Shown piece after piece: positions 26,250 through 34,768 of a stretch of DNA of 64,000 nt. Below the pieces are notes generated by a model. That model did not search any database. It saw nothing but the letters and a program-made list of their open reading frames with translations, and was not told the origin of the DNA. The position numbers were made by a program, and so were the translations under genes. Position 1 is the first letter of the stretch. Each line of letters starts with the position of its first letter. Location of the stretch: positions 62,001-126,000 of the forward strand of contig JAMPFT010000002.1 of assembly GCA_023664305.1 (NCBI GenBank), written 5' to 3'. This stretch comes from a bacterium (GTDB taxonomy: Bacteria; Bacillota; Clostridia; Lachnospirales; Lachnospiraceae).

Positions 26250-26374
26250 AATAATACTCCTCTGCGTGTCCGGAGCACGCGTGTCGTTCAATTGTCTGAA
26301 AGTTCGTCTCAAACCTTGACGCTCCTCAAAGCGGCTTTCCGGAAGCTTGCTGTAGCATACAAAAATCCACTATT

Positions 26375-26403
26375 ATTATAGCTTTCCGGCATACCGCCGT
26401 CAA
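26375..26403 (-). promoter_or_regulatory. Promoter of the hybrid-kinase / binding-protein unit
   Basis: On the minus strand, TTGACG (26398-26403), a 17-base spacer and a perfect TATAAT (26375-26380). It predicts a leader of about 120 bases before the kinase ATG. Confidence 0.8.
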
Positions 26404-26421
26404 GGTTTTCGGAAAATCATA

Positions 26422-26450
26422 TTGACGAATATACCCGGAAAGAGTATTGT
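26422..26450 (+). promoter_or_regulatory. Promoter of the aldo/keto reductase gene
   Basis: TTGACG (26422-26427), a 17-base spacer and TATTGT (26445-26450). It is arranged back to back with the kinase promoter, only 18 bases away, so one regulator could control both directions. Confidence 0.7.
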
Positions 26451-26569
26451 TTTATTAAAAACCGCTTCCGAATGCTGTCGCGGAAACGGCAGCTTTCGAG
26501 GGGGCTCAGACGCTTCGTTCGACGTATGAAATTTAGTATGCGGGCCGGAGAGCGCAAAGGGGTGTAAGT

Positions 26570-27751
26570 ATGAAATACAGATCGGACCGATACGGCAATC
26601 CGATTTCCCAGCTGGGTTACGGATGTATGCGATTCACCAGAAAGGGAAATGCCATCGACTATGAAAAGGCTGAGAGGGAAGTCCTTCTTGCCATTGAAAA
26701 AGGCGTCAATTATTTTGATACCGCTTACGTTTATCCCGGCAGCGAGGAATGCCTCGGACGGATTCTGGACGAAAATCAGTGTCGGGACAGGGTTTCTATT
26801 GCCACCAAGCTTCCGCAGTATATTATGCGTTCCTCTGCGGCGGTTGACAAAACCTTTCAGGAGGAGCTGTCCCGCCTCCGCACGGACCGCATTGATTATT
26901 ACCTGATGCATATGTTTACGGACTATGCGGAGTGGGAGCACCTTAAGACGCTGGGAATTGAGGAATGGATCGAGCGGCAGAAAGCGGAGGGCCGTATCCG
27001 CAACATTGGTTTTTCCTACCACGGCGATACGGAAATGTTTTTGAAAATTCTGGATGCGTATGACTGGGATTTCTGCCAGATTCAGTATAACTATTTAGAC
27101 GAGCACACCCAGGCCGGAAGACGGGGGCTTCAGGCGGCGGCCCAAAAGGGTATTCCGGTTGTCATTATGGAGCCGCTCCGCGGCGGAAAGCTGGTCAATC
27201 TGCCGGATAAAGCGAAAGAAGCGCTTGCCTCGGACAGCAAGGGCTATACGCCCGCCGAACTGGGACTGCGCTGGCTGTGGGATCAGCCGGAGGTCAGCTG
27301 TGTGCTTTCCGGTATGAACTCCGAGGATATGATAAATGAAAATATCCGCATCGCATCGGAGGCGGAGCCGGGACATTTTACCGAAGAAGACAGGAAGATT
27401 GTGGAGCAGATCAAGGCGATTATCCGCGAACGGGAAAAGGTAGGCTGCACGGGCTGCCGGTATTGTATGCCTTGCCCTAAGGGAGTGGATATTCCGGGTA
27501 ATTTTTACTATTATAACCTGATGTATATGGAGAAAAAGTCCTCGGCCCGTTTTGAATTTGCGCAGAATATGGGACTGCGAAGAGAGCCCGGCTTTGCATC
27601 GCAGTGCGTCGGATGCGGCAAATGTGAAAAGCACTGCCCGCAGCACATCAATATCCGTGAAAAATCAAAGGAAGCCGATCACGGTCTCAGACCCCTGCCT
27701 TATAAAATCGGTATTCAGGCCGCGCGTAAGATTATGATACGGAAAACCTGA
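26570..27751 (+). CDS. Aldo/keto reductase with C-terminal [4Fe-4S] ferredoxin domain
   Basis: A 393-residue oxidoreductase: a TIM-barrel aldo/keto reductase (LGYGCMRF; the DTAYVYPGSE Asp/Tyr pair; ATKLP lysine; YYLMHMF histidine) joined to a ferredoxin-like tail. The tail has cysteine clusters CTGCRYCMPCP (about residues 300-310) and CVGCGKCEKHCPQ (about 350-362). This two-domain class is common in anaerobes and probably couples carbonyl reduction to electron carriers; the substrate is unknown. AAGGGG lies before the ATG. The GH88 gene follows after about 100 bases, suggesting a role with sugar acids or sugars. Confidence 0.92.
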   Translation: MKYRSDRYGNPISQLGYGCMRFTRKGNAIDYEKAEREVLLAIEKGVNYFDTAYVYPGSEECLGRILDENQCRDRVSIATKLPQYIMRSSAAVDKTFQEELSRLRTDRIDYYLMHMFTDYAEWEHLKTLGIEEWIERQKAEGRIRNIGFSYHGDTEMFLKILDAYDWDFCQIQYNYLDEHTQAGRRGLQAAAQKGIPVVIMEPLRGGKLVNLPDKAKEALASDSKGYTPAELGLRWLWDQPEVSCVLSGMNSEDMINENIRIASEAEPGHFTEEDRKIVEQIKAIIREREKVGCTGCRYCMPCPKGVDIPGNFYYYNLMYMEKKSSARFEFAQNMGLRREPGFASQCVGCGKCEKHCPQHINIREKSKEADHGLRPLPYKIGIQAARKIMIRKT

Positions 27752-27853
27752 AGACTGCGCCGGGACATGTCAGGATACGGATCTGCAACACATCAGAAAG
27801 CGCAAACAGGACCGGGATACGGTCGGAGACTGTTTAAACGGAAAGGACTGTAT

Positions 27854-28981
27854 ATGGAAAGAGAATGGATCGGCGAGGTCTACAACAAAATCCTCGCAAA
27901 GGAAAAAAAGGTAGCGGAGCGGAACCGGAACAAAATCCCGTATACTACAGAGAACGGCGTCTTTGACGACAGGGGAAAGACGGATATCTGCTGGTGGACA
28001 AATGGTTTTTGGGGCGGCATGATGTGGCAGCTCTACCATGCGACGGGGGAGCCTGTTTATCTGGAAAATGCCCTGCGGACAGAGCTCAGGCTGGACGAAA
28101 ACCTTATGAACCGCCAGGGAATGGACCATGACAGCGGCTTTAAATGGATGCCCACATCGGTGGTACACTACCGTCTGACAGGGGATGCGGCGTCCCGGAA
28201 CAGAGCGCTTCTTGCGGCAGATAATCTTGCGGGCCGTTTTAATCCGGTGGGAAAATTTATCCGCGCGTGGAATAGCTGGGACGGAAACGAGGACGGTTCT
28301 TTTGCGGGACGCGCGATCATTGACTGCATGATGAATCTGCCGCTTCTGTATTGGGCGGGGGATGAACTCCATGACCCGAGGTTTTATCACATTGCAAAGA
28401 TGCATGCGGACACTGCCGTCAGAACCTTTATCCGCGAGGACGGTTCGGTGAAGCATATTATTGAGATCGACGCCGAGACAGGGGAATATCTGCATTCTGT
28501 CGGAGGACAGGGCTACGGCCACGGTTCTTCCTGGACGAGGGGACAGGCGTGGGCTGTATATGGCTTTATTTTAAGCTATATTCATACGAAGGAGGAACGG
28601 TATCTTGAAGCCTCCAGGAGAGTGGCGGACTATTTCATTGCCAATATTCCGGAATCGAATTTGATACCCGTTGATTTCAGACAGCCCGAGACGCCGGCTT
28701 ATGAGGATTCCACGGCGGCAGCCATTGTGTCGTGTGGCCTTTTGGAGCTTGCAAAATATGTGCCTGAAAGGGAAAAGGCCAAATACGGGGACGCCGCGCT
28801 GAAGCTGCTCAAGGCGTTGGCGGATAAGCGCTGTAACTGGGATGAGAACACGGACAATCTGGTGGAAAAATGCACGGCGGCATATCATGACGCGGAGCAT
28901 GAGTTTTCGATTATTTATGGTGATTATTATTTTATAGAAGCGATCTGGAAGCTGACGGGGAAGGAGATTTTTGTTTGGTAG
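27854..28981 (+). CDS. Unsaturated uronyl hydrolase (glycoside hydrolase family 88)
   Basis: A 375-residue cytoplasmic enzyme with the alpha/alpha barrel of family GH88. It hydrates the 4,5-unsaturated uronic acid left at the end of oligosaccharides after lyase action, releasing it for catabolism. Catalytic-type Asp residues are visible in DHDSGFKWMPTSV and IIDCMMNLPLLYWAG. GYGHGSSWTRGQAWAVYGF and the C-terminal EHEFSIIYGDYYFIEAI are family-typical. There is no signal peptide. The start is the ATG after AAAGGA, not the earlier one at 27767. Its product would feed uronate catabolism such as the Uxa genes in this window. Confidence 0.93.
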   Translation: MEREWIGEVYNKILAKEKKVAERNRNKIPYTTENGVFDDRGKTDICWWTNGFWGGMMWQLYHATGEPVYLENALRTELRLDENLMNRQGMDHDSGFKWMPTSVVHYRLTGDAASRNRALLAADNLAGRFNPVGKFIRAWNSWDGNEDGSFAGRAIIDCMMNLPLLYWAGDELHDPRFYHIAKMHADTAVRTFIREDGSVKHIIEIDAETGEYLHSVGGQGYGHGSSWTRGQAWAVYGFILSYIHTKEERYLEASRRVADYFIANIPESNLIPVDFRQPETPAYEDSTAAAIVSCGLLELAKYVPEREKAKYGDAALKLLKALADKRCNWDENTDNLVEKCTAAYHDAEHEFSIIYGDYYFIEAIWKLTGKEIFVW

Positions 28982-29314
28982 AGGAGCGATGTAGAATACA
29001 GCGTTTTAAGAGAGAAAATTAACATGATTAAGGCGCTTTTGTGTTACGGTAAAAGATTGAAAAGGGAGAAATGTTTGAAAACAGAACTACACTTTTTGGG
29101 GTGTGTGCGGGTGAGAAAAGCAAAATGGAAATAACTCGAGAGTTTAAGAAGTAAGGAGCAGTAAAAAGTGATATAATAGGGATTAGAAAAAGAGGCTTTG
29201 GACTAATATTGATTGGCGATAAGGTGAAAGAGAAAGCCATTTCATAATTGATCAAAACTTGCAAAACCAATTGTCTGAAATGACAGAAGAACAGAAAGAA
29301 ACAGAGGATATAAG
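28982..29314 (+). other. AT-rich intergenic region with an extended -10 box
   Basis: No gene is seen in this 333-base gap. Composition turns AT-rich here and stays so through the following genes. TGATATAAT at 29169-29177 is an extended -10 promoter element for the polymerase/ligase gene, lacking a good -35. The minus-strand frame in this stretch is Phe/Ser/Ile-rich shadow sequence. Confidence 0.5.
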
Positions 29315-30982
29315 ATGTCTTTATTAAAAAAAGTATTTGAGAGAGTAAATTTGCAGAGATGGATTGTTTCACTTTGTATTCTTTATGTCTGCATCGGTAC
29401 ACAGCAGATGCAGACGGTAAAATGGGATACCGGAGTCATAGAGTTTGCCAGAGATTCTCTGGGTGTTCTGATGGCAGCTATTTTGTTCACACATTATAAA
29501 TGGAGTGATTTTGCTAAATTTAAAATTCCTTATATTGTGTGGAGTCTTGTGGGGGCTATAGCGGGAATCCTTATAGTTCCTATGGTTTTTGACAAAAGGG
29601 AAGCCTTTTTAAAGGCGGATACAATAGTAATTGCTCTGGGTATCTTTTTTATGGGATACTGTGTGATTCATACCTTTATCAGTTTTTTTGTCGAAAAATG
29701 TCGTCCGGAGTTCTACCGACCATTATTTATCATATGGGTGGTGATGCTTCTTTTGATGATTTTTTCAAAAAGTAATTATCTTTGGCCGGAATGTTATTTT
29801 GTATTGTTTTTATGCTATTATATGACGCCCCAGACACCGAAGCAACGCTCAAATGTATATATTGGGATAGTAAACGGAATCATTCTGGGTTTTATCCTTA
29901 TTCAGGCACATGCATTGTTGTGCCGTCCTTATGACAGGCTTAGATATTACGGAAATTTCTGTAACCCGAATCAGAATTCTACATTTCTGTGTTTTTGCCT
30001 TGCAGCGCTGCTTGCTAAAATTTTGATAGTGACCAGAGAAAATCAAGGAAAAGTTGTCAGAATTTTTTGCTTTTTGCTTACAGGGATCTGTTATTCTCTT
30101 ATTTGTATGACTATGTGCCGTTCCGGATATCTCGCGACTTTTGTTGTCACACTTTTTTTCCTTTATGCTTATTGTAGTATTCAGCAGAAGAGAGTTTTCT
30201 TTAGGACAGGCATCATTTTAGTCGCTCTTTTTGCGGTGCTTCTTCCTGTAACATACCTTGCCGTTCGGTATATTCCTACCATCCACCCTCATGTACTTTT
30301 TTATTTTCAGGAAGGCTATTCTGAATCAAGGGTTCATTCCTGGGATGAAAGGAGCTCGTCAAAGTACATTACCTTTGAGCAAATGATACAGGGAATATTT
30401 GGCAGAATGGAAGATACGATGACGGAGATAAGTGGTTCTGGAGAAGGAAAGGAGGAGTCCTCAAAGACAGAAAATTTCCTTGTGGCGGCAGCGGCGGCGG
30501 ATAAAGTTCCATTCAACATTCTGCTGGCGGATGCTGATATGGTTTCTACAGAAGAAGCGATAAATCCTAATAAAATTCCTGCTTTAGACGGAGAGTATGC
30601 GGGAAATGCATTTCTTGTAAGATATACAATTTATAAGTGGTATTTTGATCATTTATCTTTAAGGGGCATGCCGTATGAGGAGCAGGGCTTTCAACTTACA
30701 AAAACTCATTGGATACAGAATACTCATGATATCTATTTAGATTACGGAATAAACTTTGGATATCCGGTCATGATTCTTTTCACTATTTTTATATGGTGGG
30801 GAATAGGGCGGCTTACCGTGCTGGGCTCCAAGTCACGGGACGCAGAGATATTCAGCTGTCTGCTTATTACTCTTGTTCCGCCTGTTTTTGGACTTTTTGA
30901 GTTTGCATGGGGAACAGGTATGATTGCTACAGTGGCGTTTTATCTTTGCTTTAAAGAAATGATGGTAAGATTTTGTCGATGA
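29315..30982 (+). CDS. O-antigen polymerase/ligase-like membrane protein (Wzy/WaaL family)
   Basis: A 555-residue protein with about 12 membrane helices. The segment RLRYYGNFCNPNQNSTFLCF is typical of the Wzy_C/O-antigen-ligase superfamily (G.f.NPN.x.a). A long extracellular loop follows (about residues 330-470), ending in TKTHWIQNTHDIYLDYGINFGYPVM, where relatives have an HN.yl...G.iG motif. It should polymerise or transfer lipid-linked glycan at the outer membrane face. Base composition is AT-richer than in the genes up to 28 kb, consistent with transfer of a glycan cassette. Confidence 0.85.
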   Translation: MSLLKKVFERVNLQRWIVSLCILYVCIGTQQMQTVKWDTGVIEFARDSLGVLMAAILFTHYKWSDFAKFKIPYIVWSLVGAIAGILIVPMVFDKREAFLKADTIVIALGIFFMGYCVIHTFISFFVEKCRPEFYRPLFIIWVVMLLLMIFSKSNYLWPECYFVLFLCYYMTPQTPKQRSNVYIGIVNGIILGFILIQAHALLCRPYDRLRYYGNFCNPNQNSTFLCFCLAALLAKILIVTRENQGKVVRIFCFLLTGICYSLICMTMCRSGYLATFVVTLFFLYAYCSIQQKRVFFRTGIILVALFAVLLPVTYLAVRYIPTIHPHVLFYFQEGYSESRVHSWDERSSSKYITFEQMIQGIFGRMEDTMTEISGSGEGKEESSKTENFLVAAAAADKVPFNILLADADMVSTEEAINPNKIPALDGEYAGNAFLVRYTIYKWYFDHLSLRGMPYEEQGFQLTKTHWIQNTHDIYLDYGINFGYPVMILFTIFIWWGIGRLTVLGSKSRDAEIFSCLLITLVPPVFGLFEFAWGTGMIATVAFYLCFKEMMVRFCR

Positions 30983-31089
30983 AATTTTCTTTACAGGGCG
31001 GAAGAAATATCCTATAATGAATTATGTCGTTAATAAATTTTTAAGCATGCAGATTATTAAAGTGTGTAGTAGAAGTTTGAATCATAAAA

Positions 31090-31138
31090 GAGGAAACGAA
31101 ACGGACGGCTTCAGCTTTAGCGGAGCCGTCCGTTCCTC
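31090..31138 (+). terminator. Long hairpin after the polymerase/ligase gene
   Basis: AACGGACGGCT (31100-31110) pairs perfectly with AGCCGTCCGTT (31124-31134), and GAGGAA with TTCCTC extends the stem across a 4-base bulge. No T-run follows, so it may be a processing or partial termination signal. Confidence 0.5.
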
Positions 31139-31182
31139 GTTCGGACCAGACAAAGAGCCTTTAGAAAAAAATGTAAAATACA

Positions 31183-31211
31183 TTGGAATTATAAAGAGAA
31201 TCTGTTATAAT
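31183..31211 (+). promoter_or_regulatory. Promoter upstream of the second glycan gene block
   Basis: TTGGAA (31183-31188), a 17-base spacer and TGTTATAAT with a perfect TATAAT at 31206-31211 (extended -10). Transcription would begin near 31218 and run into the membrane-protein gene at 31352 with a 130-base leader. Confidence 0.8.
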
Positions 31212-31351
31212 GGTCCTTGTTGATAGCAGGGAGAGGCTGGTTTGTTTTTTGGGCAGGCGGGGAACTGCCGGTATTATGACAGGGACCGGGCAATCACGGC
31301 GGTCTTGGAGTTGTATGGGAAGAGAAATTTCAGGGCGAAGGAAAAGCCAAT

Positions 31352-32650
31352 ATGGAACATACAGAGAACATTCGAAAAAGAAATAAAATAATTGATATCA
31401 CTGCCTTTGTCGTGATGCTGGTAATTGTATCGGCTGTCATGCTGATTCTCTTTTACAGGCAGACATGTGGCAATGATGAAGAATATGCCTCTGATATGGC
31501 GGCATATATTCAGGAAATGCAGGGATTGGACAGCAGATATAGTTTTCCTTATCCGATTTTCTTTAAATTTGCGGCGATGATTCATCTGTTTGCGTCGCCC
31601 GAACTTGCTGTGGCGATTGCAACAATGCTTTTGAACAGCTTGGCAATCCTTGTGACAAAGCTGATTTTCAATCGGTTGATTTTGACGGAGTTGGAGAACG
31701 GTCTGAAAGCATTCTCCAAAAGATCCGATATCTCATGGATGGCTGGCATTGCGGTCAGTCTGATTTCCGTCTCTCTGTTTTTTGTCTCTATGCTGTATCC
31801 GCCGGAGGGTATTTATCTGCCGGGGATTCGCTTTAAATATGTAGGGGTTTTCAGCCCCAATCCTTTTCACAACGCGACCTACTTGGCGGCCCGGCCTTTC
31901 GCTATTTTGGCTTTTTTATGGTATATAAAGCTGCTGCCCCTGTATGAGATGGGAACAAAGAAAAACGGAAGGCTTCCCGATTACTTTTTATTTTCATTTT
32001 TCCTGTTAATCGCCACAATGACTAAGCCGAGTTTTACACTGGTTCTGGTGAGCGCGGCAGGGCTTCTCATGTTGTATCGGCTGGTGAGAGCGAGGTTTCG
32101 CAATTTCATTCCTACCGTGCAGTTGGGACTGTGTTTTATCCCCACCTTTCTTGACCTGCTGTATCAGTATCGGGGAGTATTCTATGGGGGAGACGGCGCG
32201 GAGCGTGGCATAGGATTTTGTTTTGGGTATGTATGGGCATTATATTGTGACAGTATTCCGCTGGCTGTGGGGCTGGTGATTGCGTTTCCACTGTCGGTAT
32301 TGATATTAAACTATAAGGAATGCGGTAAAAGTACTTTATTCCGTTTTTCATGGCTGCTTTATCTGATGAGTTTTCTGGAAGCCTTTTTTCTCTATGAAAA
32401 AGGGTTTCGGATGGTTGACTTCAATTTTTCGTGGGGATATATGTATGGCATCTTTTTCTGCCATTTTGGGGCGTTGTTGGTATTGCTCCGAGTGACCGCA
32501 AAAAGGTTTTACGGAGGAAAAAATTCCGGCGCGAAAAGGGAAAAAATGGATAAGATATTTATTGCTTTGCAGTGGCTGCTGTACGCATACCATGTGGTTT
32601 GCGGGATCGCATATTTTATGAATATTTTTGCCGGGGAGACTTATTATTGA
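31352..32650 (+). CDS. Polytopic membrane protein of the glycan locus, function unknown
   Basis: A 432-residue protein with about 10-11 hydrophobic helices. After the first helix comes CGNDEEYASDMAAYIQEMQG, an acidic extracellular loop in the position where GT-C enzymes carry their catalytic Asp/Glu; FSPNPFHNATYLAARPFA follows in a second loop. This suggests a lipid-sugar-dependent glycosyltransferase or a transport role in glycan assembly, but no family was recognised with confidence. It has its own promoter and leads a unit with the ketoisomerase, GT2 and GNAT genes. Confidence 0.65.
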   Translation: MEHTENIRKRNKIIDITAFVVMLVIVSAVMLILFYRQTCGNDEEYASDMAAYIQEMQGLDSRYSFPYPIFFKFAAMIHLFASPELAVAIATMLLNSLAILVTKLIFNRLILTELENGLKAFSKRSDISWMAGIAVSLISVSLFFVSMLYPPEGIYLPGIRFKYVGVFSPNPFHNATYLAARPFAILAFLWYIKLLPLYEMGTKKNGRLPDYFLFSFFLLIATMTKPSFTLVLVSAAGLLMLYRLVRARFRNFIPTVQLGLCFIPTFLDLLYQYRGVFYGGDGAERGIGFCFGYVWALYCDSIPLAVGLVIAFPLSVLILNYKECGKSTLFRFSWLLYLMSFLEAFFLYEKGFRMVDFNFSWGYMYGIFFCHFGALLVLLRVTAKRFYGGKNSGAKREKMDKIFIALQWLLYAYHVVCGIAYFMNIFAGETYY

Positions 32651-32777
32651 GCTTGTGGGAGTTGACCGCGCGCAAAAGTATTTTCCGCAATTTTAGTAGC
32701 GGTTAGATGCGGATCGGAGTATTATGGAGAAGGACGGAAATCAGTGTACAGTAATTTGGAGGAGAGTGAGGGTTTAC

Positions 32778-33191
32778 ATGCAGGAAATATGCGCAAAAAT
32801 GTTGGAATTTGCACAAAAGGGAGATGAGAGGGGACATCTGGTCATTGTGGAAGGCATGAAAGATATTCCTTTTGAAATCAAACGAATCTTTTATATTTAC
32901 GGTTCCGATGCCTCTGTGGTACGGGGGCAGCATGCCAATCGGAACAGTGAATTTGTCTTGATTAATGTCGCCGGAACGAGCAAGGTAAGGGTAATGGACG
33001 GCAAAGGAAATGAAGCGATCTTTGTGCTGAACAGGCCGCATACGGGTATTTACCTTCCTACAATGGTTTGGAAGGAAATGTATGACTTCAGCGCCGATTC
33101 TGTATTGTTGTGTCTTGCATCGGAATATTACGATCCTGAAGAATACATCCGCAGCTACGAGGACTTTCAGAAGATAGTGGAGCAGGAATGA
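32778..33191 (+). CDS. dTDP-sugar 3,4-ketoisomerase (FdtA/QdtA cupin family)
   Basis: A 137-residue cupin of the WxcM/FdtA type, which moves the keto group of dTDP-4-keto-6-deoxyglucose from C4 to C3 so that C3 can be aminated. Family features are GDERGHLVIVEG, FEIKRIFYIYG, VRGQHANRNSEFVLINVAGT and PHTGIYLPTMVWKEMYDF. The metal/active-site motif usually reads RGxHAH; here the second His is replaced by Asn (HAN). The start at 32778 gives the normal family length and has GTGAGGG upstream; ATG at 32724 would add 18 unusual residues. Its product suits the aminotransferase at 21157. Confidence 0.87.
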   Translation: MQEICAKMLEFAQKGDERGHLVIVEGMKDIPFEIKRIFYIYGSDASVVRGQHANRNSEFVLINVAGTSKVRVMDGKGNEAIFVLNRPHTGIYLPTMVWKEMYDFSADSVLLCLASEYYDPEEYIRSYEDFQKIVEQE

Positions 33192-33208
33192 CAGGGAGGA
33201 AGGGGTCC

Positions 33209-34141
33209 ATGAAAATATCTATCGTAATTCCCGTCTATTTTAATGAAGACAATTTGAAACCGCTGTATGCGGATATAAAGGAAAAGCTTCTGTCGCAGGA
33301 TGAGTATGAATGGGAGCTTGTGATGGTAAATGACGGTTCCGGAGACGGAAGCTATCGTGTCATGCAGGAACTGGCGAGGGAGGACAAAAGAATCCGGATA
33401 TTCAGCCTTTCCAGAAATTTTGGCTCCCACGCCGCTATTTTATGCGGTTTGTCAAAGTGTACCGGCGACTGCGCGGTCGTGAAAGCAGCAGACATGCAGG
33501 AACCGACGGAACTGGTGCTTGAGATGGTGGGAAGTTGGAAAAAGGGGAATAATGTTGTCCTTGCAGTCAGGAAGGAACGGAATGAGAAAAAAAGCCAGAC
33601 GGTCTTTGCCAATTTGTACTATTGGATGGTCCGGAAAACCGCTTTGCCGGATATGCCGAAGGGGGGATTCGATGTATATCTTTTGGATCGGAAGGTGATA
33701 GAGGTGCTGATGCGGCTAGACGAAAGAAACAGTGCGTTGACCGGACAGATTTTATGGAGCGGTTTTCGGACGGAAAAGGTATATTACACAAGACTTGCCA
33801 GAGAGATTGGAAGCAGTAAATGGACGATGAAGAAAAAGGTTCGGTTGGTATCGGACACGCTGTTTAGTTTTTCCTCTTTGCCGATTACGGTAGTAAGTGT
33901 GATCGGGACATGCTCTTGCGCGGGCTCGGCTGTATGGGCTACATTGGTCTTTGTCTTAAAGCTTTTAGGAATGATTGACGTCAGCGGATGGACAACGCTG
34001 TTCATTTTTAATTTGTTCAGTTTTGGCGTTACCATGCTGACGCTGGGAATCCTGGGAGGATATTTATGGCGGGCTTTTGACGCTTCCAGAAACAGGCCCC
34101 CGTATATCATTGAGGACGAGGGCAACGCAGATGAGAAATAG
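33209..34141 (+). CDS. GT2 glycosyltransferase, polyprenyl-phosphate type, paralogue of the 16763 gene
   Basis: A 310-residue GT-A enzyme with two C-terminal membrane helices. Conserved parts are ISIVIPVYFNEDNLKPLY, MVNDGSGDGSYRVM, AADMQEPTEL and the tail FDASRNRPPYIIEDE. It resembles the enzyme at 16763 along its full length but lacks that gene's C8 tract. It likely charges undecaprenyl phosphate with a second sugar, possibly the 3-amino-6-deoxyhexose made by the neighbouring enzymes. The ribosome site AGGGAGGAAGGGG supports the start at 33209, 17 bases after the ketoisomerase stop. Confidence 0.92.
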   Translation: MKISIVIPVYFNEDNLKPLYADIKEKLLSQDEYEWELVMVNDGSGDGSYRVMQELAREDKRIRIFSLSRNFGSHAAILCGLSKCTGDCAVVKAADMQEPTELVLEMVGSWKKGNNVVLAVRKERNEKKSQTVFANLYYWMVRKTALPDMPKGGFDVYLLDRKVIEVLMRLDERNSALTGQILWSGFRTEKVYYTRLAREIGSSKWTMKKKVRLVSDTLFSFSSLPITVVSVIGTCSCAGSAVWATLVFVLKLLGMIDVSGWTTLFIFNLFSFGVTMLTLGILGGYLWRAFDASRNRPPYIIEDEGNADEK

Positions 34142-34162
34142 CATCGAGAAGGAGTACAAAAA

Positions 34163-34768
34163 ATGAGGCATCATTATTGCGGAATCTATGAAAACATAGG
34201 AATCAGAGCGCTCGGCGAAAATGATTTGGAATTGCTGAGGACGTGGAGAAATGATAAGGGGCTGTCAAAATATCTCACACCTATTCCGGAAATTACGAAA
34301 GAGATGCAGCAGCAATGGTATCAAAATTATCTGGTAGACGAGGATATAATATTTTTCGCGGTTATCGATATGGAAAAAGACCAGACCATAGGAACCGTCG
34401 CGCTGTACCATTTTGAAAAAGAGGTTTGCAAAGTTGGGAAGATTGTCATTGGCGACGCTACGGAAAGAGGGCGGAATTTAGGATATCGCTCTCTGCTGCT
34501 TGCGATGAAAGTGGCAATTGTAAAGTTAAGCGTTCAGAAATTTAGATTACAGGTATGTGAGGACAATGCCGCCGCATATCGAATTTATGAAAAAGCCGGA
34601 TTTCACGAAATCGGAAGACATGCTTTTGTGGGCGGTGGGCTGGAGATTGATATGGAAATCGACAGGGAAACCTTTGAAGAGGAAAACCCGCTGCTAAAAG
34701 ATATGATTATTTATGAAGAAAAAAAGACGGCGAAAACATTTGGGGGGGGTAATTCCCTTAGCGCATAA
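34163..34768 (+). CDS. GNAT-family N-acetyltransferase of the glycan locus
   Basis: A 201-residue GNAT protein of the RimJ/RimL-like group. The core includes IRALGENDLELLRTWRND, GTVALYHFEKEVCKVGKIVIG, the acetyl-CoA loop ATERGRNLGYRSLLLAM and ENAAAYRIYEKAGFHEIGRH (here DNAAAYRIYEKAGF). In this context it may acetylate an amino sugar; that is inferred from location. The last codons pass through a run of eight G residues (34742-34749) and end in GGGNSLSA, which is not conserved sequence, so the natural C-terminus may depend on tract length. A hexapeptide-transferase remnant follows at once. Confidence 0.85.
   Translation: MRHHYCGIYENIGIRALGENDLELLRTWRNDKGLSKYLTPIPEITKEMQQQWYQNYLVDEDIIFFAVIDMEKDQTIGTVALYHFEKEVCKVGKIVIGDATERGRNLGYRSLLLAMKVAIVKLSVQKFRLQVCEDNAAAYRIYEKAGFHEIGRHAFVGGGLEIDMEIDRETFEEENPLLKDMIIYEEKKTAKTFGGGNSLSA

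Noticed and set aside
29028-29402. 124-codon minus-strand frame before the polymerase/ligase gene
   Set aside because: Phe/Ser/Ile-rich frame in AT-rich DNA, overlapping a promoter and the start of a well-supported gene.
31017-31223. 68-codon frame after the polymerase/ligase gene
   Set aside because: It crosses a long hairpin and a strong promoter, lacks a ribosome site, and resembles no family.
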